Assembly (NCBI RefSeq): GCF_900188345.1
Contig: NZ_FZOD01000002.1
Coordinates: 227,630-291,629 of the forward strand
Reading direction: 5' to 3'
Source: Streptosporangium subroseum
GTDB taxonomy: Bacteria > Actinomycetota > Actinomycetes > Streptosporangiales > Streptosporangiaceae
Length of the DNA stretch: 64,000 nt
This document shows positions 24,272-32,804 of this stretch, piece after piece (position 1 is the first letter of the stretch; every line of letters starts with the position of its first letter). A program made the position numbers and the translations under genes. The notes beneath the pieces were generated by a model. It did not search any database. It saw nothing but the letters and a program-made list of their open reading frames with translations, and had not been told where the DNA came from.

Positions 24272-26683
24272 ATGACTGCGACCACCATCGCGACACAGGG
24301 CCAGAACCTGGCCTTTCCCGATGGCTTCGTCTGGGGGGCCGCCACCGCCGCCTACCAGATCGAAGGAGCCGTGCACGAGGACGGCCGCGGCCCGTCGATC
24401 TGGGACACGTTCTCCCACGCGCCGGGCATGGTCGCCGACGGCCACACCGGTGACACGGCCTCCGACCACTATCACCGCTACAAGGACGACGTCCGCCTGA
24501 TGCGCGAGCTCGGCCTGCGCGCCTACCGGTTCTCGGTCGCGTGGCCGCGCATCCAGCCGAGCGGCTCAGGCCCCGCCAACGCGGCCGGCCTGGACTTCTA
24601 CGAGCGGCTCGTGGACGAACTGCTCGCGGCCGACGTCTCGCCGTACGTGACGCTCTACCACTGGGACCTTCCCCAGGTACTGGAGGACCTCGGCGGCTGG
24701 ACCAACCGGGACACCGCCTACCGGTTCGCCGACTACGCGCACGCCGTGCACGAGCGGCTCGGCGACCGGGTCGGCACGTGGATGACCGTCAACGAACCCT
24801 GGGTGGCGGCCTTCCTCGGATACGGCATCGGCGTGCACGCCCCGGGCCGCGCCTCCCCGGAGGACGCCTTCCGGGCCTCCCACCACCTGCTGCTCGCCCA
24901 CGGGCTGAGCGCCCGGGCGCTGCGCGAGGCGGGCGCCCGGGAGATCGCCCTCACGCTGAACCTCGCCCCCGTGGTGACACCCGGCCAGCTGAACGACCCC
25001 GAGCTCGTACTGTCCGCCGAGGACGCCGAGGCGGTGAACCGGGTCGACTGCCTGCTCAACCGGCAGTTCCTCGACCCCGCCCTGCGCGGGAGCTATCCCG
25101 ACCCGGTGCTGGCGATCGTGGATCGCATCGCCGGTCTGGGCCACATCCACGACGGCGACCTCGACGCCATCAGCCAGCCGATCGACCTGCTCGGGATCAA
25201 CTACTACACCCCCTGCGTCGTACAGTCCGGGCCGGGCGAACCGTCCAACCCCGTCTACCCCGGGACCGAGGACATCCTGTTCAGCGGCGCCTATGCCCCG
25301 ACGACCGCCATGGGCTGGCCGATCGTCCCGACCGGCCTCTCCCAGCTGCTCGAACGGCTCACGCGGGACTACCCCGAGGTCGGCCTGCTCGTCACCGAGA
25401 ACGGAGCCGCGTTCGACGACGTGGTGACGGGCGAGCGCGTGCACGACGCCGACAGGACCGCCTTCCTCGAAAGCCACCTGCGGGCCGCGCACGCCGCCAT
25501 CGAAACCGGTACGGACCTCCGCGGATACCTCGTCTGGTCGCTGCTGGACAACTTCGAGTGGGCGGAGGGCTACCACCGGCGCTTCGGGATCGTGCACGTC
25601 GACTTCGACACCCAGCGACGACTGCCCAAGGACAGCGCGTTATGGTATCGCGACGTGATCGAGCAGAACGGCCTGCGGAGAGAACGCGCCAAGCGCCCCA
25701 CCCTCGAGGCCGTCGCCGCCCGTGCCGGAGTGTCGAGGTCGACCGTCTCCCGAGTGATCAACGGAGAGGGCACCGTCAGCGACGAGTTCCGCGCCATCGT
25801 CATGAACGCCGTCAACGAGCTCGGCTACGTCCCCAACTCGGCGGCCCGCAGTCTGGTGACCCAGCGCACGGACTCTATCGCACTGATCATCTCCGACCCC
25901 GCCGCCAGGGCGTACGGCGACGACCCGCTGTTCTCGACGATGGTCCGGTCGGCGGGCCGCGCGCTGGAGGAAGCGGGCAAACACGTCACCCTCATGCTCA
26001 CGGGCTCGGCCACAAGCCGGCTCCGGGTGGAGCAGTACGTCGCCGCCGGGCACGTGGACGGCGTCATCCTCGTCTCGGCGCACGGCGCCGACCCCCTGCC
26101 GGGCGCGCTGGCCCGGATGGGCGTCCCGGTCGTGTCGCTGGGCAGGTCCTCGGTCTCGGCGGCCCTGCCGTACGTCGACGTCGACAACGTGGGCGGGGCC
26201 ACGGCGGCGGTCACGCACCTGCTCCACCGGGGGCGGCGGAGGATCGCCACGATCTGCGGACCCGTGGACATGGTCGCCGCGCAGGACCGGCTCACGGGAT
26301 ACCGGGAGGCCCTGCGCGGCACCGGGCACCGCTCGATCGTCGCCATCGGGGATCTCACCCGTGCGTCGGGCGCGGACGCGATGCGCCTGCTGCTGCGGGA
26401 CGACCCGGCCCTGGACGCGGTCTTCGTGGCGGACGACCTGATGGCGATCGGCGCCCTGCACGCACTGCACGAGGCCGGGCGGCGCGTGCCGGAGGACGTC
26501 GCGGTCGTGGGCTTCGACGACCTCGAAGCGGTCTCCTACACCATGCCGCCGCTCACCACCGTGCGCACCCTCCGGGCGGACCAGGCGACGGCGGCGGTGC
26601 GCCTGCTCCTACGCCAGATCGCCGGCGGCCCCGCCTCCTCGACGATCCTCCCCACGGAGCTGATCATCCGGAAGTCCACCTAG
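24272..26683 (+). CDS. GH1 beta-glycosidase fused to LacI-family regulator
   Basis: One uninterrupted frame encodes 803 residues. Residues about 10-467 form a full GH1 beta-glucosidase: FVWGAATAAYQIEG near the start, acid/base Glu175 in TVNEPW, nucleophile Glu376 in VTENGA, and VWSLLDNFEWAEGY near the end. After only about seven residues (LRRERAK) a complete LacI repressor begins: HTH RPTLEAVAARAGVSRSTVSR (475-494), then hinge and periplasmic-binding-like effector domain to residue 803 (VDGVILVS, FVADDLMAIGALHAL, VVGFDDLEAV). In related actinomycetes such genes are normally adjacent but separate. No signal peptide, so it is cytoplasmic. A sequencing error that removed a stop is the main alternative. 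The ATG at 24272 follows GGCGGCAAGG. Confidence 0.9.
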   Translation: MTATTIATQGQNLAFPDGFVWGAATAAYQIEGAVHEDGRGPSIWDTFSHAPGMVADGHTGDTASDHYHRYKDDVRLMRELGLRAYRFSVAWPRIQPSGSGPANAAGLDFYERLVDELLAADVSPYVTLYHWDLPQVLEDLGGWTNRDTAYRFADYAHAVHERLGDRVGTWMTVNEPWVAAFLGYGIGVHAPGRASPEDAFRASHHLLLAHGLSARALREAGAREIALTLNLAPVVTPGQLNDPELVLSAEDAEAVNRVDCLLNRQFLDPALRGSYPDPVLAIVDRIAGLGHIHDGDLDAISQPIDLLGINYYTPCVVQSGPGEPSNPVYPGTEDILFSGAYAPTTAMGWPIVPTGLSQLLERLTRDYPEVGLLVTENGAAFDDVVTGERVHDADRTAFLESHLRAAHAAIETGTDLRGYLVWSLLDNFEWAEGYHRRFGIVHVDFDTQRRLPKDSALWYRDVIEQNGLRRERAKRPTLEAVAARAGVSRSTVSRVINGEGTVSDEFRAIVMNAVNELGYVPNSAARSLVTQRTDSIALIISDPAARAYGDDPLFSTMVRSAGRALEEAGKHVTLMLTGSATSRLRVEQYVAAGHVDGVILVSAHGADPLPGALARMGVPVVSLGRSSVSAALPYVDVDNVGGATAAVTHLLHRGRRRIATICGPVDMVAAQDRLTGYREALRGTGHRSIVAIGDLTRASGADAMRLLLRDDPALDAVFVADDLMAIGALHALHEAGRRVPEDVAVVGFDDLEAVSYTMPPLTTVRTLRADQATAAVRLLLRQIAGGPASSTILPTELIIRKST

Positions 26684-26700
26684 CGCACCTCCGCACGGGG

Positions 26701-27408
26701 TCAGTGGAGAGTCGCGGCCACCACGGCGTCGGGCTCCGTGCCTGCCTGGATTACCACGTCCCCACCCGGAGCCCAGACCCCGGAGCCACCGGACGTCTCG
26801 CGATACTTCCCACTCGGTCCGGCGGTGGTGGACAGGACGACCCAGACGCCGTGGGTGGCGGCCCGGTCTCGCATGTGCCCGTCTCGCCGGGTCGCCGATT
26901 CCGGACCCGCTCCGTACAGGGTGCCGGCCACGTAGGCGTCGATGGTCAACGCTGCGGTGTCGGCCGCGTGCTGCGGCACCGCGGCGTCCGCGCAGATGGC
27001 CAGGCCCAGCCGCCAACCGTCGATCTCCAGAACCGTCGGCTTCTCGCCGGGGGTGAAACGGTGGACCTCCTCACCGTGGAGGTGCATCTTCCGATATACA
27101 ACCGTCGCACCCTCGCCCGTGACGGCGAGCATCGCGATGTACTCACGCCCGTCGTCTTCCCGCACCGGAGCGCCCACCAGCGCGATCGCGCCGGCACTGC
27201 CGCACGCGGCCCTGATCGGATCCAACCGTGGGTCGTCCACGGCCACGGCGGGAGCCGCAAGATCGTAACCGGTCAGCGACAGCTCCGGGAAGACCACCAG
27301 ACGCGCACCCGCACGCCGCACCACCTCGGCCTGGCGACCGGCGTTGAGGGCGACGTCCAGATCGGCACACGCGGGCTGGGCGACAGCGACCATCAAAGAT
27401 CCACGCAT
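26701..27408 (-). CDS. Carbon-nitrogen hydrolase (nitrilase superfamily)
   Basis: This encodes a 235-residue nitrilase-superfamily amidase. The catalytic triad is visible: Glu in VVFPELSLTGY, Lys in YRKMHLHGEE, and Cys in AICADAAV. It hydrolyses an unidentified amide or nitrile. The start is either ATG 27408 or ATG 27393 (MVAVAQPAC); the second matches the usual family start and has GGA six bases before it. It is convergent with the GH1-LacI gene with only 17 bases between stops. The length is slightly short (usual 250-280). Confidence 0.88.
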   Translation of the reverse strand: MRGSLMVAVAQPACADLDVALNAGRQAEVVRRAGARLVVFPELSLTGYDLAAPAVAVDDPRLDPIRAACGSAGAIALVGAPVREDDGREYIAMLAVTGEGATVVYRKMHLHGEEVHRFTPGEKPTVLEIDGWRLGLAICADAAVPQHAADTAALTIDAYVAGTLYGAGPESATRRDGHMRDRAATHGVWVVLSTTAGPSGKYRETSGGSGVWAPGGDVVIQAGTEPDAVVAATLH

Positions 27409-27867
27409 GATGGCATCATTCCAGACGGCCGGCAGGCACCACCCTCGGAGTTCTCGGGAGATGCCCTGTCGCCACCGGTGACGCCACCGTCAGGAGTGGG
27501 CCAGAGGCCGCTTCTCTGTCGCCTGGCAGCTGCGCGATGCCACGCCCCGCGTACTGATCCATGCAGCTGCACGCGCCCAGAGCCCGCCCGGCATCTCGTC
27601 CGGGCCTGAACACGCATAGAGGGTACGGCTCACGCCTTAATGCAAGAGGTTCTCGTCGCCAAATTGGAACCCCGGCAACCACCTGGCAAAAGCAGTTCTA
27701 GCTGCACCGCCTTGGCGTGGGAGAAACACTTGCGCGTCACCGTGAGTTCGACGCCGAAACCGCTGTACGGCGCGTAACGCCGAGGCGCGAAAAAAAGGGG
27801 GAATAAGAGGCGGCTGTGGCGCCAAGTACCGGGTGACCGATGCGGCGCATCAGAGGAGAAAAGGGTA
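27409..27867. other. Intergenic region, no gene recognised
   Basis: About 460 bases separate the nitrilase start from the ECF sigma gene. No open frame here has convincing codon usage or family similarity. A purine-rich tract (27788-27811) precedes the sigma gene; a promoter for it presumably lies near, but no ECF-type -35/-10 was identified. Confidence 0.4.
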
Positions 27868-28449
27868 GTGGCGATCACAGGGCCTCCGGATATCAGAGGG
27901 GTGACCGACGGTGAGACGATCGGCGCGTCCCTCAGCGAGCCGGAGAGGTTCGCTGGGATCTTCCAGCGGCACTGGGACGAGATTTACCGTTACATCGCCC
28001 GGCGGTTAGGCCCCGAGATCGCCGAGGACGTCGGCGCGGAGACCTTCGCCGTCGCCTTCCGCGGGCGGCAACGTTACGACGAGACACGGGCGGATGCCCG
28101 GCCGTGGCTGTATGGCATCGCGACCAACCTCATCCGGCAGCACTGGCGGATGGAACGCCGCCGTCGCCGACTGCTCGCCCAGGCGGACACCGAATGGTTC
28201 AGCGAGCCGTTCGACCAGACCAGCGATGAACGGATGACCGCCCAGCGACTCGCTCCTCGGATCGCGTCGATACTGGCGCGGCTGTCGCCCGCCGAACGCG
28301 ACCTGCTGCTCCTGATCGCCTGGGCGGATCTGACGTACGAGGAGGCCGCACAGGCGCTCGACGTGCCGGTGGGCACCATCGGGTCGCGACTGCACCGCAT
28401 TCGCAAGAAGTTCCGCCGGGCGTTCGGCGACATCAATCCCATGCAGTAG
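27868..28449 (+). CDS. ECF RNA polymerase sigma factor
   Basis: This encodes a 193-residue ECF sigma factor. Sigma-2 (about 28-95) includes FQRHWDEIYRYIARRLG, DVGAETF and RPWLYGIATNLIRQHWR. Sigma-4 (about 125-185) includes LSPAERDLLLLIAWADLTYE and VPVGTIGSRLHRIRKKFR. GTG 27868 is preceded by GAGGAG. It is followed 17 bases later by a CU044_5270-family membrane protein, the usual partner and probable anti-sigma or sensor of this ECF type. Confidence 0.93.
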   Translation: MAITGPPDIRGVTDGETIGASLSEPERFAGIFQRHWDEIYRYIARRLGPEIAEDVGAETFAVAFRGRQRYDETRADARPWLYGIATNLIRQHWRMERRRRRLLAQADTEWFSEPFDQTSDERMTAQRLAPRIASILARLSPAERDLLLLIAWADLTYEEAAQALDVPVGTIGSRLHRIRKKFRRAFGDINPMQ

Positions 28450-28466
28450 TTCCCGGAGGTGGATAC

Positions 28467-29459
28467 ATGAATGACCAGCAGGACATCGCTCTCATCCGCC
28501 GGTTCCGGCCGGCAGACCCGCCGCACGATTCCGCGGTGAAGGCCCGGGCATGGACCCGCCTGCAGCGCGAGTTCGACTCCGCCCCGGCGTGGCGCCGTTC
28601 GCTGCGAGCGCGTATCGGCCGACGTTTGGCGATCACCGGCGTGGTAGCGGCAGGAGCCGCCCTGACGGTCGTCGCGGCGCATATCAGCGGCGTGCTCCCC
28701 GACGGCACGCCTCGATCCATCCCGAACGCGACCATCCCGAACGCGACCCTACAGACTCTGGAACTGGCGGCGGTCACCGTTGAGCACCAGACCGCGCCCT
28801 CCCGGCCCGGCCCTCATCAATGGGTCTACACCCAGACGCTGAACGCCTTCGCACTCCAGCCCGGCAATGTGGTCGGCCCGGAGGCGATGTTGAAGGGGAA
28901 AGTGAAAGTAGAGGAATGGTGGAAGTTCGACGGCAGGGAGATGGCAGAGTCCATCCAGAACGGGAAGCTCTACAGAAAGCGCATTCTGCGCCCAGGGGAG
29001 CGGCTCCGGCCCGGCCGCGTTGACCCGCGGTTCAACGGTGGCACCATCGGCGGTCCGGGAACCGTGAACCGTACTCCGAACAAGCTCTACACCTACACGG
29101 CCGGATTGCCCACCGACCCGAACGCCCTGCTCGCGCGCATCAGGAAGGACTATCGCGACAGGGGCCAGGACGTGACCACCTTCGGAGTGATCGCCATGAT
29201 CTTCCGGGACAACCAACTCATCCCGCCCAAGACGAATGCCACGCTGTACCGGGCACTCGCGAAGATCCCCGGCGTGCGGGTGGTCGGGAACGCCACCGAT
29301 TACGCCGGACGGCGTGGCATCGGGGTGGTCTTCGACCGCGGGAGCAGATCGGGCGGCCAGGTGATCGTCCTGAACCCTCAGACCTATCGCTACATGGGAG
29401 ACGCCCACCGGGCGATTCTCGGCTTCGCCGTGGTCGACAAGCCGGGGCAGCGCCAGTGA
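28467..29459 (+). CDS. CU044_5270-family membrane protein (ECF partner)
   Basis: This encodes a 330-residue protein with a cytoplasmic N-terminus (about 1-50), a single membrane helix (LAITGVVAAGAALTVVAAHI) and a large exported domain. The domain contains HQWVYTQT, EEWWKFDGREMA, LPTDPNALLARIRKDY, RALAKIPGVRVVG and a C-terminal YAGRRGIGVVF segment. This organisation is characteristic of CU044_5270 proteins encoded with ECF sigma factors in actinomycetes. It probably sequesters or tunes the adjacent sigma factor. Confidence 0.85.
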   Translation: MNDQQDIALIRRFRPADPPHDSAVKARAWTRLQREFDSAPAWRRSLRARIGRRLAITGVVAAGAALTVVAAHISGVLPDGTPRSIPNATIPNATLQTLELAAVTVEHQTAPSRPGPHQWVYTQTLNAFALQPGNVVGPEAMLKGKVKVEEWWKFDGREMAESIQNGKLYRKRILRPGERLRPGRVDPRFNGGTIGGPGTVNRTPNKLYTYTAGLPTDPNALLARIRKDYRDRGQDVTTFGVIAMIFRDNQLIPPKTNATLYRALAKIPGVRVVGNATDYAGRRGIGVVFDRGSRSGGQVIVLNPQTYRYMGDAHRAILGFAVVDKPGQRQ

Positions 29460-29517
29460 CGGTGACCCAACGGCACGGACGCCCCGTGCCGGCCTGGAAT
29501 TCCTATAGCTAGAGCTA

Positions 29518-29859
29518 GTGGCGCGTCACCGGACCTTGCTGGGCTATTTGATCTCGGCGGGTGAGCAGGCCAGCCTGGTCCCGGAGTAGTTCTGGGAGGT
29601 GGTCGTGGCGCGTAAGCCTGAGGTGTTCGTCCGTGCGTTGACGATGGAAGAGGGACGGCGCCTGCAAAGGATCACCCGCTCAGCCAAGGATCCGGTGAAG
29701 CTGCGGCGGGTGATCGTGGTGCTGATGTCCGCGCAAGGACAGTCCGCTTCCGCCATCAAGGCGTTGATGCAGGTCAGTGACGACTACGTGCGCCAGGTGG
29801 TGCACGTGTTCAACGAGCGGGGGTTCGATGCCTTGGACCCAAAATGGAGCGGGGGTCGG
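29518..29859 (+). mobile_element. IS630-family left-end fragment
   Basis: The fragment begins at TA (29516-29517) with terminal repeat GTGGCGCGTCAC and is nearly identical to the end of the IS copy at 31479-32540, in opposite orientation. Only the end and the first part of the transposase gene remain; homology stops at about 29859. It marks the left border of the accessory segment. Confidence 0.85.
29599..29859 (+). pseudogene. IS630 transposase, N-terminal part only
   Basis: About 84 codons of the transposase remain: an N-terminal segment, an HTH (ASAIKALMQVSDDYVRQVVH) and the linker FDALDPKWSGGR, where the DNA-binding region should pass into the DDE domain. After this point the frame enters unrelated sequence. 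This copy keeps the HTH that is deleted in the other copy. Confidence 0.85.
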
Positions 29860-29918
29860 ATGATGTCCCGGACCACACCGGCGGCTGTGTCAACACTCGA
29901 TCCAAGCGCGTGTTCATT

Positions 29919-30140
29919 ATGTCCAAGTCCAGGGACAAGAAATTCATCGAGGTCATCGAACATATTGAGGAAGCGCTGAACTCTAGCAACTCTCAGACTT
30001 TTCCACCGCTTCGGCCGGGCCATAATTGGGGTAATGCACGTTATCCGCCCAGCAGGTTTCTCCCAGTAGGCGGGCAGAACAAGGCAATCCCCGGCAACTG
30101 GGGGCTCCTGGTGCCAACAACCCGGCAGGGAAGCCGCTGA
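29919..30140 (+). pseudogene. Unrecognised 73-codon frame, possible gene fragment
   Basis: A frame begins MSKSRDKKFIEVIEHIEEAL and ends after 73 codons. The first half looks coding (lysine- and acid-rich helix) and could be a fragment of a transposase catalytic domain or of the toxin gene whose end follows. The second half overlaps, in another frame, sequence that reads directly into the NucA/NucB domain. I cannot assign it. Confidence 0.3.
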
Positions 30141-30226
30141 CCCGTGGCACAACCAAGACCGAGGCCGACGCTGAAGGCACAATCCCGACCTATGACTACA
30201 ACAGAAGTTATTTCTCTAAGAGAGAA

Positions 30227-30613
30227 ATGCATATGGATGTGGGGACGACAAGGGAAATGCACTGGCTTCTCCCGCCGTCCCTATCGGTCCCGCCGGCGAC
30301 CGAGGCTGAATACGAGATTCGCGAGAAAGAGCGTGCTCGCCACGCCTGGACCATAAACTACTGCAAATACTATATGTCGGAAAAGTATCGTGCGTCGAAC
30401 AGGGCAGATAAACTACCCAAGGGAATGGGTAACTCCTGCGACGAGCACCCGTTCGCGTCAACCCTCCAAGGAGCCGGTCATGCTCAAGGGAATTTTTCCT
30501 TGAAAGCTGTAAATGCCTGGCAAAACAGCCGGCACGGGACGGAGCTCGAAAAGTTCTATACACAATTTCGAGTAGGACGAGGCACTAAATTCTGGGTGCT
30601 CATCGAATCTTAA
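30227..30613 (+). CDS. NucA/NucB-type DNase toxin domain (truncated polymorphic toxin)
   Basis: The C-terminal half carries the NucA/NucB deoxyribonuclease signature: SCDEHPFASTLQGAG, then NFSLKAVNAWQNSRHGTELE and GTKFWVLI. Members include Bacillus NucB and many C-terminal toxin domains. The frame is open upstream to 30035, reading GANNPAGKPLTRGTT, so the first ATG (30227) probably is not the original start; an N-terminal delivery region has been lost, most likely by the IS event. Base composition is clearly lower in GC than neighbours. A candidate immunity gene follows 39 bases later. Confidence 0.75.
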   Translation: MHMDVGTTREMHWLLPPSLSVPPATEAEYEIREKERARHAWTINYCKYYMSEKYRASNRADKLPKGMGNSCDEHPFASTLQGAGHAQGNFSLKAVNAWQNSRHGTELEKFYTQFRVGRGTKFWVLIES

Positions 30614-30619
30614 GATTCG
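30604..30619. repeat. 16-bp perfect palindrome over the toxin stop codon
   Basis: CGAATCTTAAGATTCG is self-complementary and includes the toxin TAA stop. It is a possible processing, attenuation or recombination site between toxin and immunity genes. Confidence 0.5.
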
Positions 30620-30652
30620 CCAGATGCACCCGTCCTAGGACTCGGGCGAGGA

Positions 30653-31267
30653 GTGGCATTGCCAAACTTCTCGCCCGCTTTCCTCTCGCCGTCGTCGTAC
30701 AGAATCTGGATATCTTCTATGAATGCCCTTCCTGCCGAAAATCAACAGAGTCTCCTACGTGAACATGGACTCCATGGCTTCTTTATGGCCCAATGGGTCA
30801 GCATCGAAGACATCGGCGAGGTGGCCCGGCGGCTGCACATCGAAGCGGAGACGACAGTCGTGTGCGACTTTCAGGCTGCCATGGAATTCTACGGTTATAA
30901 GTCCGGGGGGTCGCATCGGGCTTGGATTACCCGCCTTGCTCCCGGCTGGTCCCTAGTTCTTTATCTCAATGGATTGAGGTCATCTCCGGAGGCCCTCAGC
31001 CTAGGCGGCCAGCGCGTTTTCGATGTCTCATGCATCTACGGTATAGGAGAAATCGATGAACTCTCCTACATCCACGATGGTGTATGGGATGGAACCATCT
31101 ACGATGAGGAAGAATATCGCATTTACTGGGAGGATCTGAGATATGACCTTAATTCACTAGAAGGGCAGCTAGAGGAGTATCTATGTGTCTTGGGAAGAGT
31201 CAGTGGGCGGTTTCTCGACCGCGACTGGTTTTCATCGCAGGGGCTGCTGGGCATCATTCCCGAATAA
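30653..31267 (+). CDS. Candidate immunity protein, unrecognised family
   Basis: This encodes up to 204 residues, acidic overall (for example IYDEEEYRIYWEDLRYDLN), with no signal peptide or membrane helix. I do not recognise the family. Its position directly after a nuclease toxin domain, its acidic character and its lower GC content are typical of a cytoplasmic immunity protein that binds the toxin. The start is uncertain: GTG 30653, TTG 30659 (GAGGAG five bases before it) or ATG 30719. Confidence 0.6.
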   Translation: MALPNFSPAFLSPSSYRIWISSMNALPAENQQSLLREHGLHGFFMAQWVSIEDIGEVARRLHIEAETTVVCDFQAAMEFYGYKSGGSHRAWITRLAPGWSLVLYLNGLRSSPEALSLGGQRVFDVSCIYGIGEIDELSYIHDGVWDGTIYDEEEYRIYWEDLRYDLNSLEGQLEEYLCVLGRVSGRFLDRDWFSSQGLLGIIPE

Positions 31268-31478
31268 ATGCGCATGTCTCATTTGCGAGCAAAGGATGTG
31301 TCGATCCCGTTGTGAGGGATGTGAGGCTCTCTGGCCTTGATAGCCCGTGTCACACCGAACTGTTCAGGCGACGCAGCCGTGGCGTGAATCGATCTTGTGG
31401 ATTTCGGAGGCAACCTGGCCGTAATGCCAGGTCAGAGTAAGCGTTGGTAGGGATCAACAGCGGTCTTGAAAATCGCTA
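31268..31478. other. Gap before IS630 copy
   Basis: No gene is recognised. A small hairpin, ACCTGGC-N6-GCCAGGT (31413-31432), could end transcription of the immunity gene. The TA dinucleotide at 31477-31478 marks the insertion point of the IS. Confidence 0.4.
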
Positions 31479-32540
31479 GTGGCGCGTCACGCAATCTTGG
31501 TGGGGTAACTGGTCCATGAGCGGATTGGGGAACTGGCCGTGAAGCTGACCTTGGGCTGGGCGTGCCGGTTGTGCCAGCGGACATAAGCGGCGATGGCGGC
31601 GTTCTGCTCGAGGTGGCTGCGGTGGTCGGTGCCGTTGAGGGCGAAGTAGCGCAGCACGGCGAATTCGGACTCGATCCAGTTCAGCCAGGAGGCGTAGGTC
31701 GGCAGGAACACCAGCTCGACGTCGTTGGCAGCGGCCCAGGCTTTGACCTGGGGATGCTTGTGCGGCGAGTAGTTGTCCACGATCAAGTAGAGGGTGCCGC
31801 CGGGCCAGCGGGCCCGCAGGGACTTAACAAACGACAGAAACTCACGCCAGCGCTTGCGCTCACGGATCCGGTAGTAGATCTTCCCGGTGGCCAGGTCCAG
31901 GGCGCCGAGCAGCTGCATGACCCCGCCGTAGCGGTTGTAGGTGGCCCGCAGGCGGCGGGGGTTCTTGCCCAGCCGCCAGGCCTTGCCCTTGCGGGGCCGC
32001 AGGTTCAAGGGGCCGAACTCATCCACGCACACCACCCGCCCGTCCTTGGGCGGGGCGTCATAAAGGGCCAAGATGCGCTGCATCTTGGCGACGAAGTCGG
32101 TGTCATTACTGCTCTTCCATGTCGTGGTGCTCTGCCATGACACCTTGCCGGCCTTGAGGATCCGCGCCAGGTGCTGGCGGCTGATCGAGGTCACCAGCCG
32201 TAGCTCGACCAGGTGGGCGGCGAGCTTGGACAGGCTCCAGGTGGAAAAGGCGGTGATGCCCCACTCGGCGGGGGTCGTCCGGGCGATCAGGCAGATGCGC
32301 TCGCGCAGCCATTCACTGATCCTGCGCGGACATCAGCACCACGATCGCCCGCCGCAGCTTCACCGGATCCTTGGCTGAGCGGATGATCCTTTGCAGGCAC
32401 CGTCCCTCTTCCATCGTCAACGCACGGACGAACACCTCAGGCTTACGCGCCACGACCACCTCCCAGAACTACTCCGGGACCAGGCTGGCCTGCTCACCCG
32501 CCGAGATCAAATAGCCCAGCAAGGTCCGGTGACGCGCCAC
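31479..32540 (-). mobile_element. IS630-family element, 1,062 bp, both ends present
   Basis: Terminal inverted repeats begin GTGGCGCGTCAC at 31479 and end GTGACGCGCCAC at 32540, continuing imperfectly inward (ACCTTGCTGGG on one side, ATCTTGGTGGG on the other). TA flanks both ends (31477-31478 and 32541-32542), as expected of IS630/Tc1-mariner target duplication. The transposase gene inside is broken by a deletion. Confidence 0.92.
31487..32453 (-). pseudogene. IS630 transposase with HTH-region deletion
   Basis: The frame starts at GTG 32453 (MARKPEVFVRALTMEEG) and reaches a stop right after LMSAQDQ. Compared with the copy at 29599, roughly 45 codons covering the HTH are missing and the frame is shifted. 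The rest reads in another frame as SEWLRERICLIARTTPAEWG and then the DDE domain, with VVCVDEFGPL, LYLIVDNYSPH and LNWIESEFAVL giving the acidic triad. The element is probably immobile unless helped in trans. Confidence 0.88.
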
Positions 32541-32589
32541 TAGCTACGGCCAGGGCAAGCGTTCGTTGAAGCTTGGTGGAACGGCCTGA

Positions 32590-32735
32590 TCACCACTCCG
32601 GACGGGTCGTGTGATCCCTGGAGTTCGATGGTGAGGAACTCAAGGCGACGTCGCCGGCCTTGAGTTGTCCGGCCATCGCCGCGAGTTCCAGACCGCAGCC
32701 GAGCCGCTTGCGCTCGTGGACGACCAGGGTGACTG
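32590..32735 (-). pseudogene. Serine recombinase (resolvase) fragment, frameshifted
   Basis: On the minus strand, LVVHERKRLGCGLELAAMAG in one frame is followed by LEFLTIELQGSHDPSGVV in the next. This is the middle of a resolvase/invertase catalytic domain. Both ends are missing and a frameshift lies between. It is a relic of another mobile element next to the IS630 copy. Confidence 0.7.
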
Positions 32736-32804
32736 CGACGAGGGAGGATCAAAGCTAGCGGGCGGGACCACACCGTGCCCGCGCCGGCGACGCGGTTACG
32801 CAGA

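Noticed and set aside
24541..27609. 1,022-codon open frame overlapping the GH1-LacI gene and the nitrilase gene
   Set aside because: It has Arg/Gly/Pro-rich composition with no motif, while the two genes it overlaps show complete catalytic and DNA-binding signatures.
27630..27878. Minus-strand frame before the ECF sigma gene
   Set aside because: It has no start signal or family match and overlaps the sigma gene's likely promoter.
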